From Comamonas thiooxydans (lineage in GTDB: Bacteria; Pseudomonadota; Gammaproteobacteria; Burkholderiales; Burkholderiaceae_C), in NCBI RefSeq assembly GCF_002157685.2, contig NZ_AP026738.1, forward strand, positions 1,178,001 through 1,242,000: DNA of 64,000 bases, written 5' to 3'. Of the stretch, positions 58,045 to 64,000 are shown one piece after another. Below the pieces are notes generated by a model, which saw only the letters and a program-made list of their open reading frames with translations, was not told where the DNA came from and did no database searches. Every line of letters starts with the position of its first letter. Positions within the stretch are counted from its first letter, which is position 1. The position numbers and the translations under genes were made by a program.

Positions 58045-59520
58045 ATGGGTTTGTTGAGTCTTTCTATCTGGGTGCCGATTGCTTTTGGCGCCCTCCTGCT
58101 GGCCTTCAGCAAAGAAGGGCAGGCCAACGCGGTGCGCTGGCTGGCACTGATCGGTGCGCTGATCGGTTTTGCGGTGACCATTCCTCTGGTCACCGGCTTT
58201 GACACCACGACTGCCAATATGCAGTTTGTGGAGAACGCGCTCTGGATCGAGCGCTTCAACATCCACTACCACCTGGGCGTGGATGGCATCTCCATGTGGT
58301 TTGTGCCGCTGACGGCCTTCATCACCGTCATCGTGGTGATCGCCTCCTGGACCAACATCACCGAGCGCGTCAACCAGTACATGGCCGCTTTCCTGATCCT
58401 GTCGGGTCTGATGATCGGTGTGTTCGCGTCTCTGGACGGCATGCTGTTCTATGTGTTCTTTGAAGCGACTCTGATCCCGATGTATCTGATCATCGGTATC
58501 TGGGGTGGTCCGAACAAGATCTACGCAGCCTTCAAGTTCTTCCTGTACACCTTGATGGGCTCGCTGCTCACGCTGGTCGCTCTGATCTATCTGTACACCC
58601 AGTCGGGCGGCAGCTTCGAGATCCTGGACTGGCACAAGCTGCCCCTGTCCGGCACCGCACAGACGCTGATCTTCTTCGCCTTCTTCGCCGCTTTTGCGGT
58701 GAAGGTGCCCATGTTCCCGGTCCACACCTGGCTGCCCGACGTTCACGTTGAAGCCCCTACCGGCGGTTCCGCCGTGCTGGCCGCCATCATGCTGAAGCTG
58801 GGTGCCTATGGCTTCCTGCGCTTCTCTCTGCCCATTGCTCCCGATGCGGCGCATGAGTGGTCGGGCCTGATGATCACGCTGTCGCTGATTGCCGTGATCT
58901 ATGTGGGTGTGGTGGCTCTGGTGCAAAAGGACATGAAGAAGCTGGTGGCTTATTCGTCCGTGGCGCACATGGGCTTTGTGACCCTGGGCTTCTTCATGTT
59001 CAACAACCTGGGCATCTCCGGTGGCCTGGTGCAGATGATTGCCCACGGTTTCGTGTCCGGCGCGATGTTCCTGTGCATCGGCGTGCTGTATGACCGCGTT
59101 CACTCGCGCGAAATCGCCGCTTACGGCGGTGTGGTCAACACCATGCCCAAGTTCGCTGCCTTTGCCCTGCTGTTCGCCATGGCCAACTGCGGTCTGCCCG
59201 CAACCGCCGGTTTTGTCGGCGAGTGGATGGTGATCCTGGGTGCCGTGCAATACAACTTCTGGATTGGTCTGGGCGCTGCAACCGCTCTGATCTTCGGCGC
59301 TGCCTACACCCTGTGGATGTACAAGCGCGTGTACCTGGGTGCCGTGGCCAACGACCATGTGGCTGAACTCAAGGACATCAACTGCCGCGAATTCCTGGTG
59401 CTGGGTCTGCTGGCCGCGGCCGTGCTGGTCATGGGTCTGTATCCCAAGCCCTTCACCGATGTGATGGATGTGTCTGTGGCAGAGCTCATCAAGCATGTGG
59501 CTGTGAGCAAGCTCAACTGA
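58045..59520 (+). CDS. nuoM: NADH-quinone oxidoreductase subunit M
   Basis: A 491-residue antiporter-like subunit (ND4 homologue). LYVFFEATLIPMYLII-type FYVFFEATLIPMYLIIGIWGG holds the key Glu; AFAVKVPMFPVHTWLPDVHVEAPTGGSAVLAAIMLKLGAYGFLRF and SSVAHMGFVTLG are the antiporter core. Length is normal. It lies 17 bases after nuoL and 25 before nuoN. Confidence 0.97.
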   Translation: MGLLSLSIWVPIAFGALLLAFSKEGQANAVRWLALIGALIGFAVTIPLVTGFDTTTANMQFVENALWIERFNIHYHLGVDGISMWFVPLTAFITVIVVIASWTNITERVNQYMAAFLILSGLMIGVFASLDGMLFYVFFEATLIPMYLIIGIWGGPNKIYAAFKFFLYTLMGSLLTLVALIYLYTQSGGSFEILDWHKLPLSGTAQTLIFFAFFAAFAVKVPMFPVHTWLPDVHVEAPTGGSAVLAAIMLKLGAYGFLRFSLPIAPDAAHEWSGLMITLSLIAVIYVGVVALVQKDMKKLVAYSSVAHMGFVTLGFFMFNNLGISGGLVQMIAHGFVSGAMFLCIGVLYDRVHSREIAAYGGVVNTMPKFAAFALLFAMANCGLPATAGFVGEWMVILGAVQYNFWIGLGAATALIFGAAYTLWMYKRVYLGAVANDHVAELKDINCREFLVLGLLAAAVLVMGLYPKPFTDVMDVSVAELIKHVAVSKLN

Positions 59521-59544
59521 CCAGACTGAAACGAGAGACACGAG

Positions 59545-61038
59545 ATGATTGACAACATCAGCTGGCTGGCGATCTACCCGGAGATCACTCTCCTGGTCAT
59601 GGCCTGCGTCATTGCCTTGGTGGACCTGGGCGTCAATAGCGCCCGTCGCACCGGCACCTATGTTCTGACCATGCTCACCCTGCTTGTCGTGGCGGTGATG
59701 CAAGGCATGTACGCCGCGAGCGGCAATACCTTCTACGGCTGGGGCAACATGGTTGTCTCGGACGCCATGGGCAACTGGCTCAAGTGCTTTGCCACTATCG
59801 CCGTGATGATCACCATGGTCTACGGCCGCCCTTATGCGGCCGAGCGCGACATGCTGCGCGGCGGTGAGTTCTTCACACTGTCCATGCTGGCGCTGCTGGG
59901 CATGTTCATCATGATCAGCGGCAACAACTTCCTGGTCCTGTATCTGGGCCTGGAGCTGCTGACACTGTCCAGCTATGCGCTGGTGGCTCTGCGCCGCGAC
60001 CACACCGTGTCCGTCGAAGCCGCCATGAAGTACTTCGTTCTGGGTGCCATGGCTTCCGGTTTCCTGCTGTACGGCATGTCCATGCTCTACGGCGCCACCG
60101 GTTCGCTGGATATCGGACAGGTCTTCAAGGCCATCAATTCCGGTGAAATCAAGCACCAGGTGCTGGTCTTCGGTCTGGTCTTCGTGGTCGCCGGTCTGGC
60201 CTTCAAGCTGGGTGTGGTTCCCTTCCACATGTGGGTGCCCGACGTTTACCAGGGTGCACCTACCGCCATCACCGCCCTGATCGGTGGCGCGCCCAAGCTG
60301 GCTGCCTTTGCCATGACCATCCGCCTGCTGGTGGACGGCCTGCTGCCGCTGGCCATCGACTGGCAGCAGATGCTGATGGTGCTGGCCGTCTGCTCGCTGC
60401 TCATCGGCAACCTGGCCGGTCTGCAGCAGACCAGCCTCAAGCGCATGCTGGCTTACTCGACGATTTCCCAGATGGGCTTTGTGCTGCTGGGTCTGATGTC
60501 GGGTGTGGTGGACGGCAAGGTTGATCCTGCCACCGTCGAAAACGCCTACAGCTCGGCGATGTTCTACATCGTGACCTATGTGCTGACCGCCCTGGCTTCC
60601 TTCGGCGTGATCCTGCTGCTGGCCCGCGAAGGCTTTGAAAGCGAAGAGATCGCCGATCTGGCCGGCCTGAACCAGCGCAGCCCGCTGTACGCCGGCGTGA
60701 TGGCGATCTGCCTGTTCTCCATGGCCGGTATTCCTCCGCTGGTCGGCTTCTACGCCAAGCTGTCCGTGCTGCAGGCACTGGTCGCTTCGGGCAGCAGCCT
60801 GTACATCGGTCTGGCAGTGTTCGCCGTGATCATGTCGCTGATCGGCGCCTTCTATTACCTGCGCGTGGTCAAGGTCATGTACTTTGATGCTCCAATCACT
60901 GCTACCAGCGTGTCTGCCCCTCTGGATGTGCGCGTTGTGCTGACTATCAACGGTGCGCTGGTTCTGCTGCTGGGTATCCTGCCCGGCGGTCTGATGGCCT
61001 TGTGCGCTGACGCCGTTGTGCGTGCCCTGGCTTCCTGA
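59545..61038 (+). CDS. nuoN: NADH-quinone oxidoreductase subunit N
   Basis: A 497-residue antiporter-like subunit (ND2 homologue), last of the fourteen. [23 protein letters not shown] has the membrane Glu, [38 protein letters not shown] the pump region and [17 protein letters not shown] the second motif. A terminator-like hairpin follows 12 bases after the stop and separates it from the DUF2818 gene. Confidence 0.97.
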   Translation: MIDNISWLAIYPEITLLVMACVIALVDLGVNSARRTGTYVLTMLTLLVVAVMQGMYAASGNTFYGWGNMVVSDAMGNWLKCFATIAVMITMVYGRPYAAERDMLRGGEFFTLSMLALLGMFIMISGNNFLVLYLGLELLTLSSYALVALRRDHTVSVEAAMKYFVLGAMASGFLLYGMSMLYGATGSLDIGQVFKAINSGEIKHQVLVFGLVFVVAGLAFKLGVVPFHMWVPDVYQGAPTAITALIGGAPKLAAFAMTIRLLVDGLLPLAIDWQQMLMVLAVCSLLIGNLAGLQQTSLKRMLAYSTISQMGFVLLGLMSGVVDGKVDPATVENAYSSAMFYIVTYVLTALASFGVILLLAREGFESEEIADLAGLNQRSPLYAGVMAICLFSMAGIPPLVGFYAKLSVLQALVASGSSLYIGLAVFAVIMSLIGAFYYLRVVKVMYFDAPITATSVSAPLDVRVVLTINGALVLLLGILPGGLMALCADAVVRALAS

Positions 61039-61049
61039 TAAGACGAACG

Positions 61050-61080
61050 TGATGAGGGCTTGATGCCCTCATCGCTTTTT
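61050..61080 (+). terminator. Terminator after nuoN
   Basis: GATGAGGGC and GCCCTCATC form a 9-base-pair stem around TTGAT, followed by GCTTTTT. It is moderately strong; read-through into the DUF2818 gene is possible. Confidence 0.72.
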
Positions 61081-61094
61081 CTAGGAATGGCTTT

Positions 61095-61400
61095 GTGTCT
61101 ATAACCGCCTCTATCTGGCTCATCATCTTGGCTGCCCTTGTGGCAGCCAATTTGCCTTTTATCAACCAGCGTCTGGGCATCATCGGCCCCGTCATGGCCG
61201 GTCGCAAGCCGCTGTGGGTGCGCCTGCTGGAAATGATTGCCCTGTACCTGCTGGTGGGCGGCCTGGGCTTGCTGCTGGAACGTCGCGCCGGTCAGATATC
61301 TCCCCAAGGCTGGGAGTTCTATGCCATTACTGCTACGCTGTTTTTGACGCTGGCATTTCCCGGCTTCGTTTATCGCTATCTGGTTCACCGCAAGGGTTGA
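61095..61400 (+). CDS. DUF2818 family small membrane protein
   Basis: A 101-residue protein starting at a GTG with AGGA nine bases before. Three hydrophobic stretches are readable (about 5-19, 44-60 and 78-95), with NLPFINQRLGIIGPVMAGRKPLWVRLLEMI between the first two. The family is known mainly from beta-proteobacteria and is regularly found just after nuoN, so a link to complex I is plausible but unproven. DUF1178 follows after eight bases. Confidence 0.85.
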   Translation: MSITASIWLIILAALVAANLPFINQRLGIIGPVMAGRKPLWVRLLEMIALYLLVGGLGLLLERRAGQISPQGWEFYAITATLFLTLAFPGFVYRYLVHRKG

Positions 61401-61408
61401 GTGGCGCC

Positions 61409-61921
61409 ATGAAAGTGCTTGATCTTCACTGCCCTGCAGGCCATGTCTTTGAAGGCTGGTTTGCCTCGGAAGATGATTTTCAGAATCAGCTGCAGCGCAA
61501 GCTGGTGGAATGTCCTGTTTGCGGCGACAGTGATGTGACCAAGCGCTTGAGTGCTCCCCGTCTCAATCTCGGTGCACAGCCGCCCAAAGCTGCCCAGACT
61601 GCAAAACCGGCTCCTGCCGCAGCGCCGGAGCTTTCCGTCGCCGTACCCGAGATCAGCGCCGAGGCGCGGGCACATCTCCAGTCCATGCAAGCGGCCTGGA
61701 TGCAGTGGTCGCGCCAGGTTGCACAGAATACCGAGGACGTCGGCAAAAAATTCGCCGAAGAGGCGCGTCGGATTCACTACGGTGAAACCGAGGAACGCGC
61801 CATTCGCGGTCAGACCAGTGCCCGGGAGGCCATGGAGCTGCTGGAAGAGGGCATTGGCGTTCTGCCCCTGGCCCTGCCCGAGTCGGCCAGCGGTGAAGGC
61901 GGCAGCGGCAGCCTGCAATAG
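61409..61921 (+). CDS. DUF1178 family protein
   Basis: A 170-residue soluble protein. The N-terminus VLDLHCPAGHVFEGWFASEDDFQNQLQRKLVECPVCGDSDVTKRLSAPRLN has a zinc-ribbon-like Cys/His arrangement (C8, H12, C35, C38). An Ala/Pro linker follows, then a helical C-terminal part with GEKFAEEARRIHYGE-type sequence (GKKFAEEARRIHYGETEERAIRGQTSAREAMELLEEGI). Function is unknown. The ATG at 61409 is chosen; the upstream open frame is inside the DUF2818 gene. Confidence 0.86.
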   Translation: MKVLDLHCPAGHVFEGWFASEDDFQNQLQRKLVECPVCGDSDVTKRLSAPRLNLGAQPPKAAQTAKPAPAAAPELSVAVPEISAEARAHLQSMQAAWMQWSRQVAQNTEDVGKKFAEEARRIHYGETEERAIRGQTSAREAMELLEEGIGVLPLALPESASGEGGSGSLQ

Positions 61922-61954
61922 GACAACCCCGCTTCCGGTCAGCGCCCTGCGGCT

Positions 61955-62743
61955 TCAGTTCAGCTGCTGATAGACCGCGTTGGCCAGAGCCTGCAGGCGC
62001 TCGCGCGGCAGGGAGGCACTCAAGGCATAGCCTTGCCGGCCATCTATCCAGTAAAAGCCATGGCTTGCGCCGTCACTGCTCCACTGAAACGAGGCGGGGG
62101 CAGAAGCGGTTGCCGTCTTGGGATCGAGAACCGAGACATACAGGGTGACGCGCTGGCCGGCCTGATCCTCGTACATGAACTGGGCGCGGGCCTGGCCGGT
62201 CTCCCCGGGCAGCAGCCGCCCGCCCATGAGATGAAAGCCCTGGGCTTCCAGCACCGGCGGCTTGAGCGCAACGCCCAGCCGCTTGGACAGCCATTGCACC
62301 AGATGCGCCTGCTGCTGTGCCGCGACCTCGACGGGGTGGCGCTGCTCGGGCACATAGACGGCATGGGCAGCTGCTGCCTCGCGGACAAAGCCCGGCAACT
62401 GCACGGTCGTGTCGGCCGGCAGCGAGCCGGATTTTTGCTGGCCTGCTCCATAGCCAAGTCCCAGGCCCACGCTGAGCATGATGCCTGCGGCCAGCGCATG
62501 TTGCCAGCGCCACTGCAGCGCCGGCTTTTGCAGGGGGCGGAGGAGCTGGGGCGGGACCGGCTCTTCGAGCAATTGCGCATGCAGAGCCTGAAGGCACGCG
62601 TTCTGGGCCTGAATGGCGGCCATGCGCGCTGCTTCTTCGGGGTGTTCGGCCAGCCATTGCGCGACGCTCGCAGCGGCATCGGGCTGCAACTCTCCATCCA
62701 CCCAGGCATGCAGCGTGGTTTCATCGGGGCGCTGGGGTGTCAT
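61955..62743 (-). CDS. Anti-sigma factor (zinc-finger-less, single membrane segment)
   Basis: A 262-residue protein downstream of and coupled to an ECF sigma gene. The N-terminal part (PQRPDETTLHAWVDGELQPDAAASVAQWLAEHPEEAARMAAIQAQN) has the anti-sigma layout but no Cys/His zinc motif. One membrane segment lies at about 78-100 (HALAAGIMLSVGLGLGYGAG). The rest is periplasmic, with LMGGRLLPGETGQARAQFMYEDQAGQRVTLYVSVL, as in RsiW-like/ChrR-unrelated anti-sigma factors of Burkholderiales. The ATG at 62743 has AAGGAA seven bases before; an ATG at 62758 overlaps the sigma stop. Confidence 0.85.
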   Translation of the reverse strand: MTPQRPDETTLHAWVDGELQPDAAASVAQWLAEHPEEAARMAAIQAQNACLQALHAQLLEEPVPPQLLRPLQKPALQWRWQHALAAGIMLSVGLGLGYGAGQQKSGSLPADTTVQLPGFVREAAAAHAVYVPEQRHPVEVAAQQQAHLVQWLSKRLGVALKPPVLEAQGFHLMGGRLLPGETGQARAQFMYEDQAGQRVTLYVSVLDPKTATASAPASFQWSSDGASHGFYWIDGRQGYALSASLPRERLQALANAVYQQLN

Positions 62744-62754
62744 TGCACTTTCCT

Positions 62755-63282
62755 TCATTTGACAGCCCTCAACACGGTTGTCGCGGGTCTTTCTCCTTCC
62801 ATGAGGCGCCTGAGCTGCTCGCGGGCGCGCGAGAGGCGCGACATCACCGTTCCCACGGGAACGCCCAGCATCTGCGCGGCTTCGCCATAGCTGAACTGCT
62901 CCATGCCGATCAGCAGCAGCACCTCGCGTGCCTGCGGCGTGAGATGGGACAGGGCCCGTTCCAGATCCAGCTGCAGCGCCAGTCTGGGCATGGGGTCATG
63001 GGGCGTGTCCTGGGCCTCGTCAAGCGCCACCATGCGATGCCGCGAGGACTGCTGCCACTGATTGGCGTAGAGGTTGTGCATCAAGGTCAGCAGCCAGCTG
63101 AGCAAGGCCTTTTGCACCTGCTCGGCCGAGGCGGCGGCCGGCGGCTGCCACATGGCCCACTTCTGGCAGGCGCGCTCCAGGGTGTCCTGCACCAGATCAT
63201 CTGCCAGCGCAGCATCGCCCGCCAGCGCACGCGCATAGCGGCGCAGGCGGGGAATATGGACCAGGGCGGCGTCGACCTTCAC
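62755..63282 (-). CDS. RNA polymerase ECF sigma factor
   Basis: A 175-residue extracytoplasmic-function sigma factor. Region 2 covers about 10-80 (IPRLRRYARALAGDAALADDLVQDTLERACQKW) and region 4 about 105-165 (ALSHLTPQAREVLLLIGMEQFSYGEAAQMLGVPVGTVMSRLSRAREQLRRLM). The start is GTG, which follows the lipoprotein stop TGA with no gap, and its stop is four bases from the anti-sigma region, so all three are coupled. Such sigma factors usually direct their own operon in response to envelope or oxidative stress. Confidence 0.9.
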   Translation of the reverse strand: MKVDAALVHIPRLRRYARALAGDAALADDLVQDTLERACQKWAMWQPPAAASAEQVQKALLSWLLTLMHNLYANQWQQSSRHRMVALDEAQDTPHDPMPRLALQLDLERALSHLTPQAREVLLLIGMEQFSYGEAAQMLGVPVGTVMSRLSRAREQLRRLMEGERPATTVLRAVK

Positions 63283-63672
63283 TCAAGGCTTGGCGACATG
63301 CCAGCTATTGTTGAGAAAGCCGTCACCCGTCATGTCGCCGGGCTTGGCATCCTTGGCCCAGTGATAGAGGGGGCGGCCCTTGTAAGCCCATTGCTTGCTG
63401 CCGTCGTCGCGCATCACCACGCTCCAGTCGCCGATCGGCGCCGCATTCGCGGGGGCCATCAAAGGTGGCCAGTTGGTGGCGCAGCCGCCGTTGCAGACGC
63501 TTTTGCCGGAGCCTGCGGCATCCTTGTCAAAGACGTAGAGCGTCATCTGGGTCGGTCCGACCAGCACGCCGTTGAGGGTGGTGGCAGGGGATTTTGCCGA
63601 AGTGACCGAGCCGGTCGAGCAGGCTGCCAACAGGGCGGCGGAAGCTAGCGTCAGAGAAGCGATGCGAAACAT
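63283..63672 (-). CDS. COG4315-type lipoprotein (lipoprotein_15 repeat)
   Basis: A 129-residue lipoprotein. [21 protein letters not shown] is a lipoprotein signal with Cys18. The mature part has the PF03640-like pattern TLYVFDKDAAGSGKSVCNGGCATNWPPLMAPANAAPIGDWSVVMRDDGSKQWAYKGRPLYHWAKDAKPGDMTGDG, with a C-x3-C pair. The family is poorly understood; it is often encoded beside ECF sigma and anti-sigma genes. It is first of the three-gene minus-strand operon. Confidence 0.88.
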   Translation of the reverse strand: MFRIASLTLASAALLAACSTGSVTSAKSPATTLNGVLVGPTQMTLYVFDKDAAGSGKSVCNGGCATNWPPLMAPANAAPIGDWSVVMRDDGSKQWAYKGRPLYHWAKDAKPGDMTGDGFLNNSWHVAKP

Positions 63673-63699
63673 AAGGTCTCTCCTTGTGGTTGACCTGCA

Positions 63700-63728
63700 G
63701 TAAACAGTTCTGCAAGGGGTTTTATTCC
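63700..63728 (-). promoter_or_regulatory. Candidate ECF-type promoter of the lipoprotein-sigma-anti-sigma operon
   Basis: On the minus strand GGAATAAA (63728-63721) resembles an ECF -35 (GGAAT core), and CTGTTTAC follows after 16 bases as a possible -10. It lies 28 bases before the lipoprotein start. Autoregulation is inferred from the family. Confidence 0.4.
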
Positions 63729-63805
63729 ATGCGTTTTCAGGCAGGAACTCAAGAGCAGCGCGACAGGTCTTGCAGACATGGTCTCAGGCATCGATTGCTG
63801 AATAA

Positions 63806-63843
63806 TTTGATAGCTGTTATCGCTGGCTAAGTATTTGCTTCAG
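63806..63843. repeat. Copy G of intergenic repeat
   Basis: TTTGATAGCTGTTATCGCTGG, then TAAGTATTTGCTTCAGG. The first arm keeps the TAGCTG and GCT positions of the family; the second is degraded. Confidence 0.4.
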
Positions 63844-63914
63844 GGATAGAGGAACGTGAAACTCATATGAGAAAAGCGGAAGCAGCTTTTAAATTAATAG
63901 CGATATGGCTGCTC

Positions 63915-63945
63915 TTTGTCGCCCTTGGTTTTTAAGGGCGACAAA
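63915..63945. repeat. 12-base-pair perfect inverted repeat
   Basis: TTTGTCGCCCTT (63915-63926) and AAGGGCGACAAA (63934-63945) with a GGTTTTT loop. No T tract follows on either strand, so it is not a classic terminator. Confidence 0.6.
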
Positions 63946-63973
63946 TGGCAAGCATATTTGCGAGCATTGGGCT

Positions 63974-63988
63974 AGTAACCCGGTTACT
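63974..63988. promoter_or_regulatory. Palindromic operator candidate
   Basis: AGTAACC-C-GGTTACT is a perfect 7-1-7 palindrome near the window edge. The shape is typical of a dimeric regulator site, probably for a gene beyond the window. Confidence 0.4.
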
Positions 63989-64000
63989 CCAGTGGGAATT

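Larger units (their letters stand above)
63673..64000. other. 328-base gene-free end of the window
   Basis: No gene is seen. It contains the promoter candidate for the lipoprotein operon (63700-63728), repeat copy G (63806-63843), a 12-base-pair inverted repeat (63915-63945) and a 7-1-7 palindrome (63974-63988). Genes beyond the window edge cannot be judged. Confidence 0.7.

Noticed and set aside
55536..58262. 908-codon minus-strand frame opposite nuoJ-nuoM
   Set aside because: Shadow of the nuo genes; His/Asp/Gln-rich composition typical of antisense reading of membrane-protein genes.
58018..60228. 736-codon minus-strand frame opposite nuoM and nuoN
   Set aside because: Shadow with His/Gln/Asp-rich product.

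Overview
The window looks like chromosomal DNA of a betaproteobacterium of the order Burkholderiales, family Comamonadaceae. A Comamonas species is my best guess. This rests on high GC outside one region, the protein sequences, and gene orders such as rpsF-priB-rpsR-rplI-dnaB, mobB-moeA-moaD, rpsO-pnp and tpiA-secG-tRNA-nuoA-N followed by DUF2818 and DUF1178 genes. The species call is inference.

Layout. 1-2857: end of rpsF, then priB, rpsR, rplI and dnaB. 3015-6359: minus-strand genes for a membrane coiled-coil protein coupled to a PIN-PhoH ATPase, a PrxQ-type peroxiredoxin and an Mth938-like protein. 6526-12087: alanine and threonine metabolism (alaA, hom, thrC) with an unknown secreted protein between hom and thrC. 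12217-20582: molybdopterin genes mobB, moeA and moaD, and after a roughly 5.8 kb accessory block (atoE transporter, resolvase-tail protein, MFS/TetR pair, GIY-YIG pair, two hypotheticals) moaE. 20996-28256: clpB, a small membrane protein, a coniferyl-aldehyde-type dehydrogenase, a GNAT acetyltransferase, a methyltransferase and a hypothetical. 28450-31117: dusC and a lipoprotein phospholipase-D/cardiolipin synthase, overlapping tail to tail.

31118-40744 is markedly AT-rich. It holds a complete minor-pilin/adhesin set (fimT, pilV, pilW, pilX, pilY1, pilE), then ribD. Hand counts of 60-base lines give 18 G+C at 31801-31860 and 22 at 36421-36480, against 42 at 28741-28800, which suggests horizontal exchange. 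41274-46517: rpsO, pnp, a quinone oxidoreductase, tpiA, secG and tRNA-Leu(GAG). 46592-61038: the full 14-gene respiratory complex I operon nuoA-nuoN, then DUF2818 and DUF1178 genes. 61955-63672: a minus-strand lipoprotein / ECF sigma / anti-sigma operon.

Most of the window is ordinary core genome. No CRISPR array, prophage, intact insertion sequence or clear defence system was seen. The points most worth a second look are a family of seven degenerate palindromic intergenic repeats, the low-GC pilus region, a terminator-like hairpin inside a signal-peptide coding region, a resolvase C-terminal domain translationally coupled to a transporter, and the lipoprotein-sigma-anti-sigma operon. I found no convincing undescribed multi-gene system.
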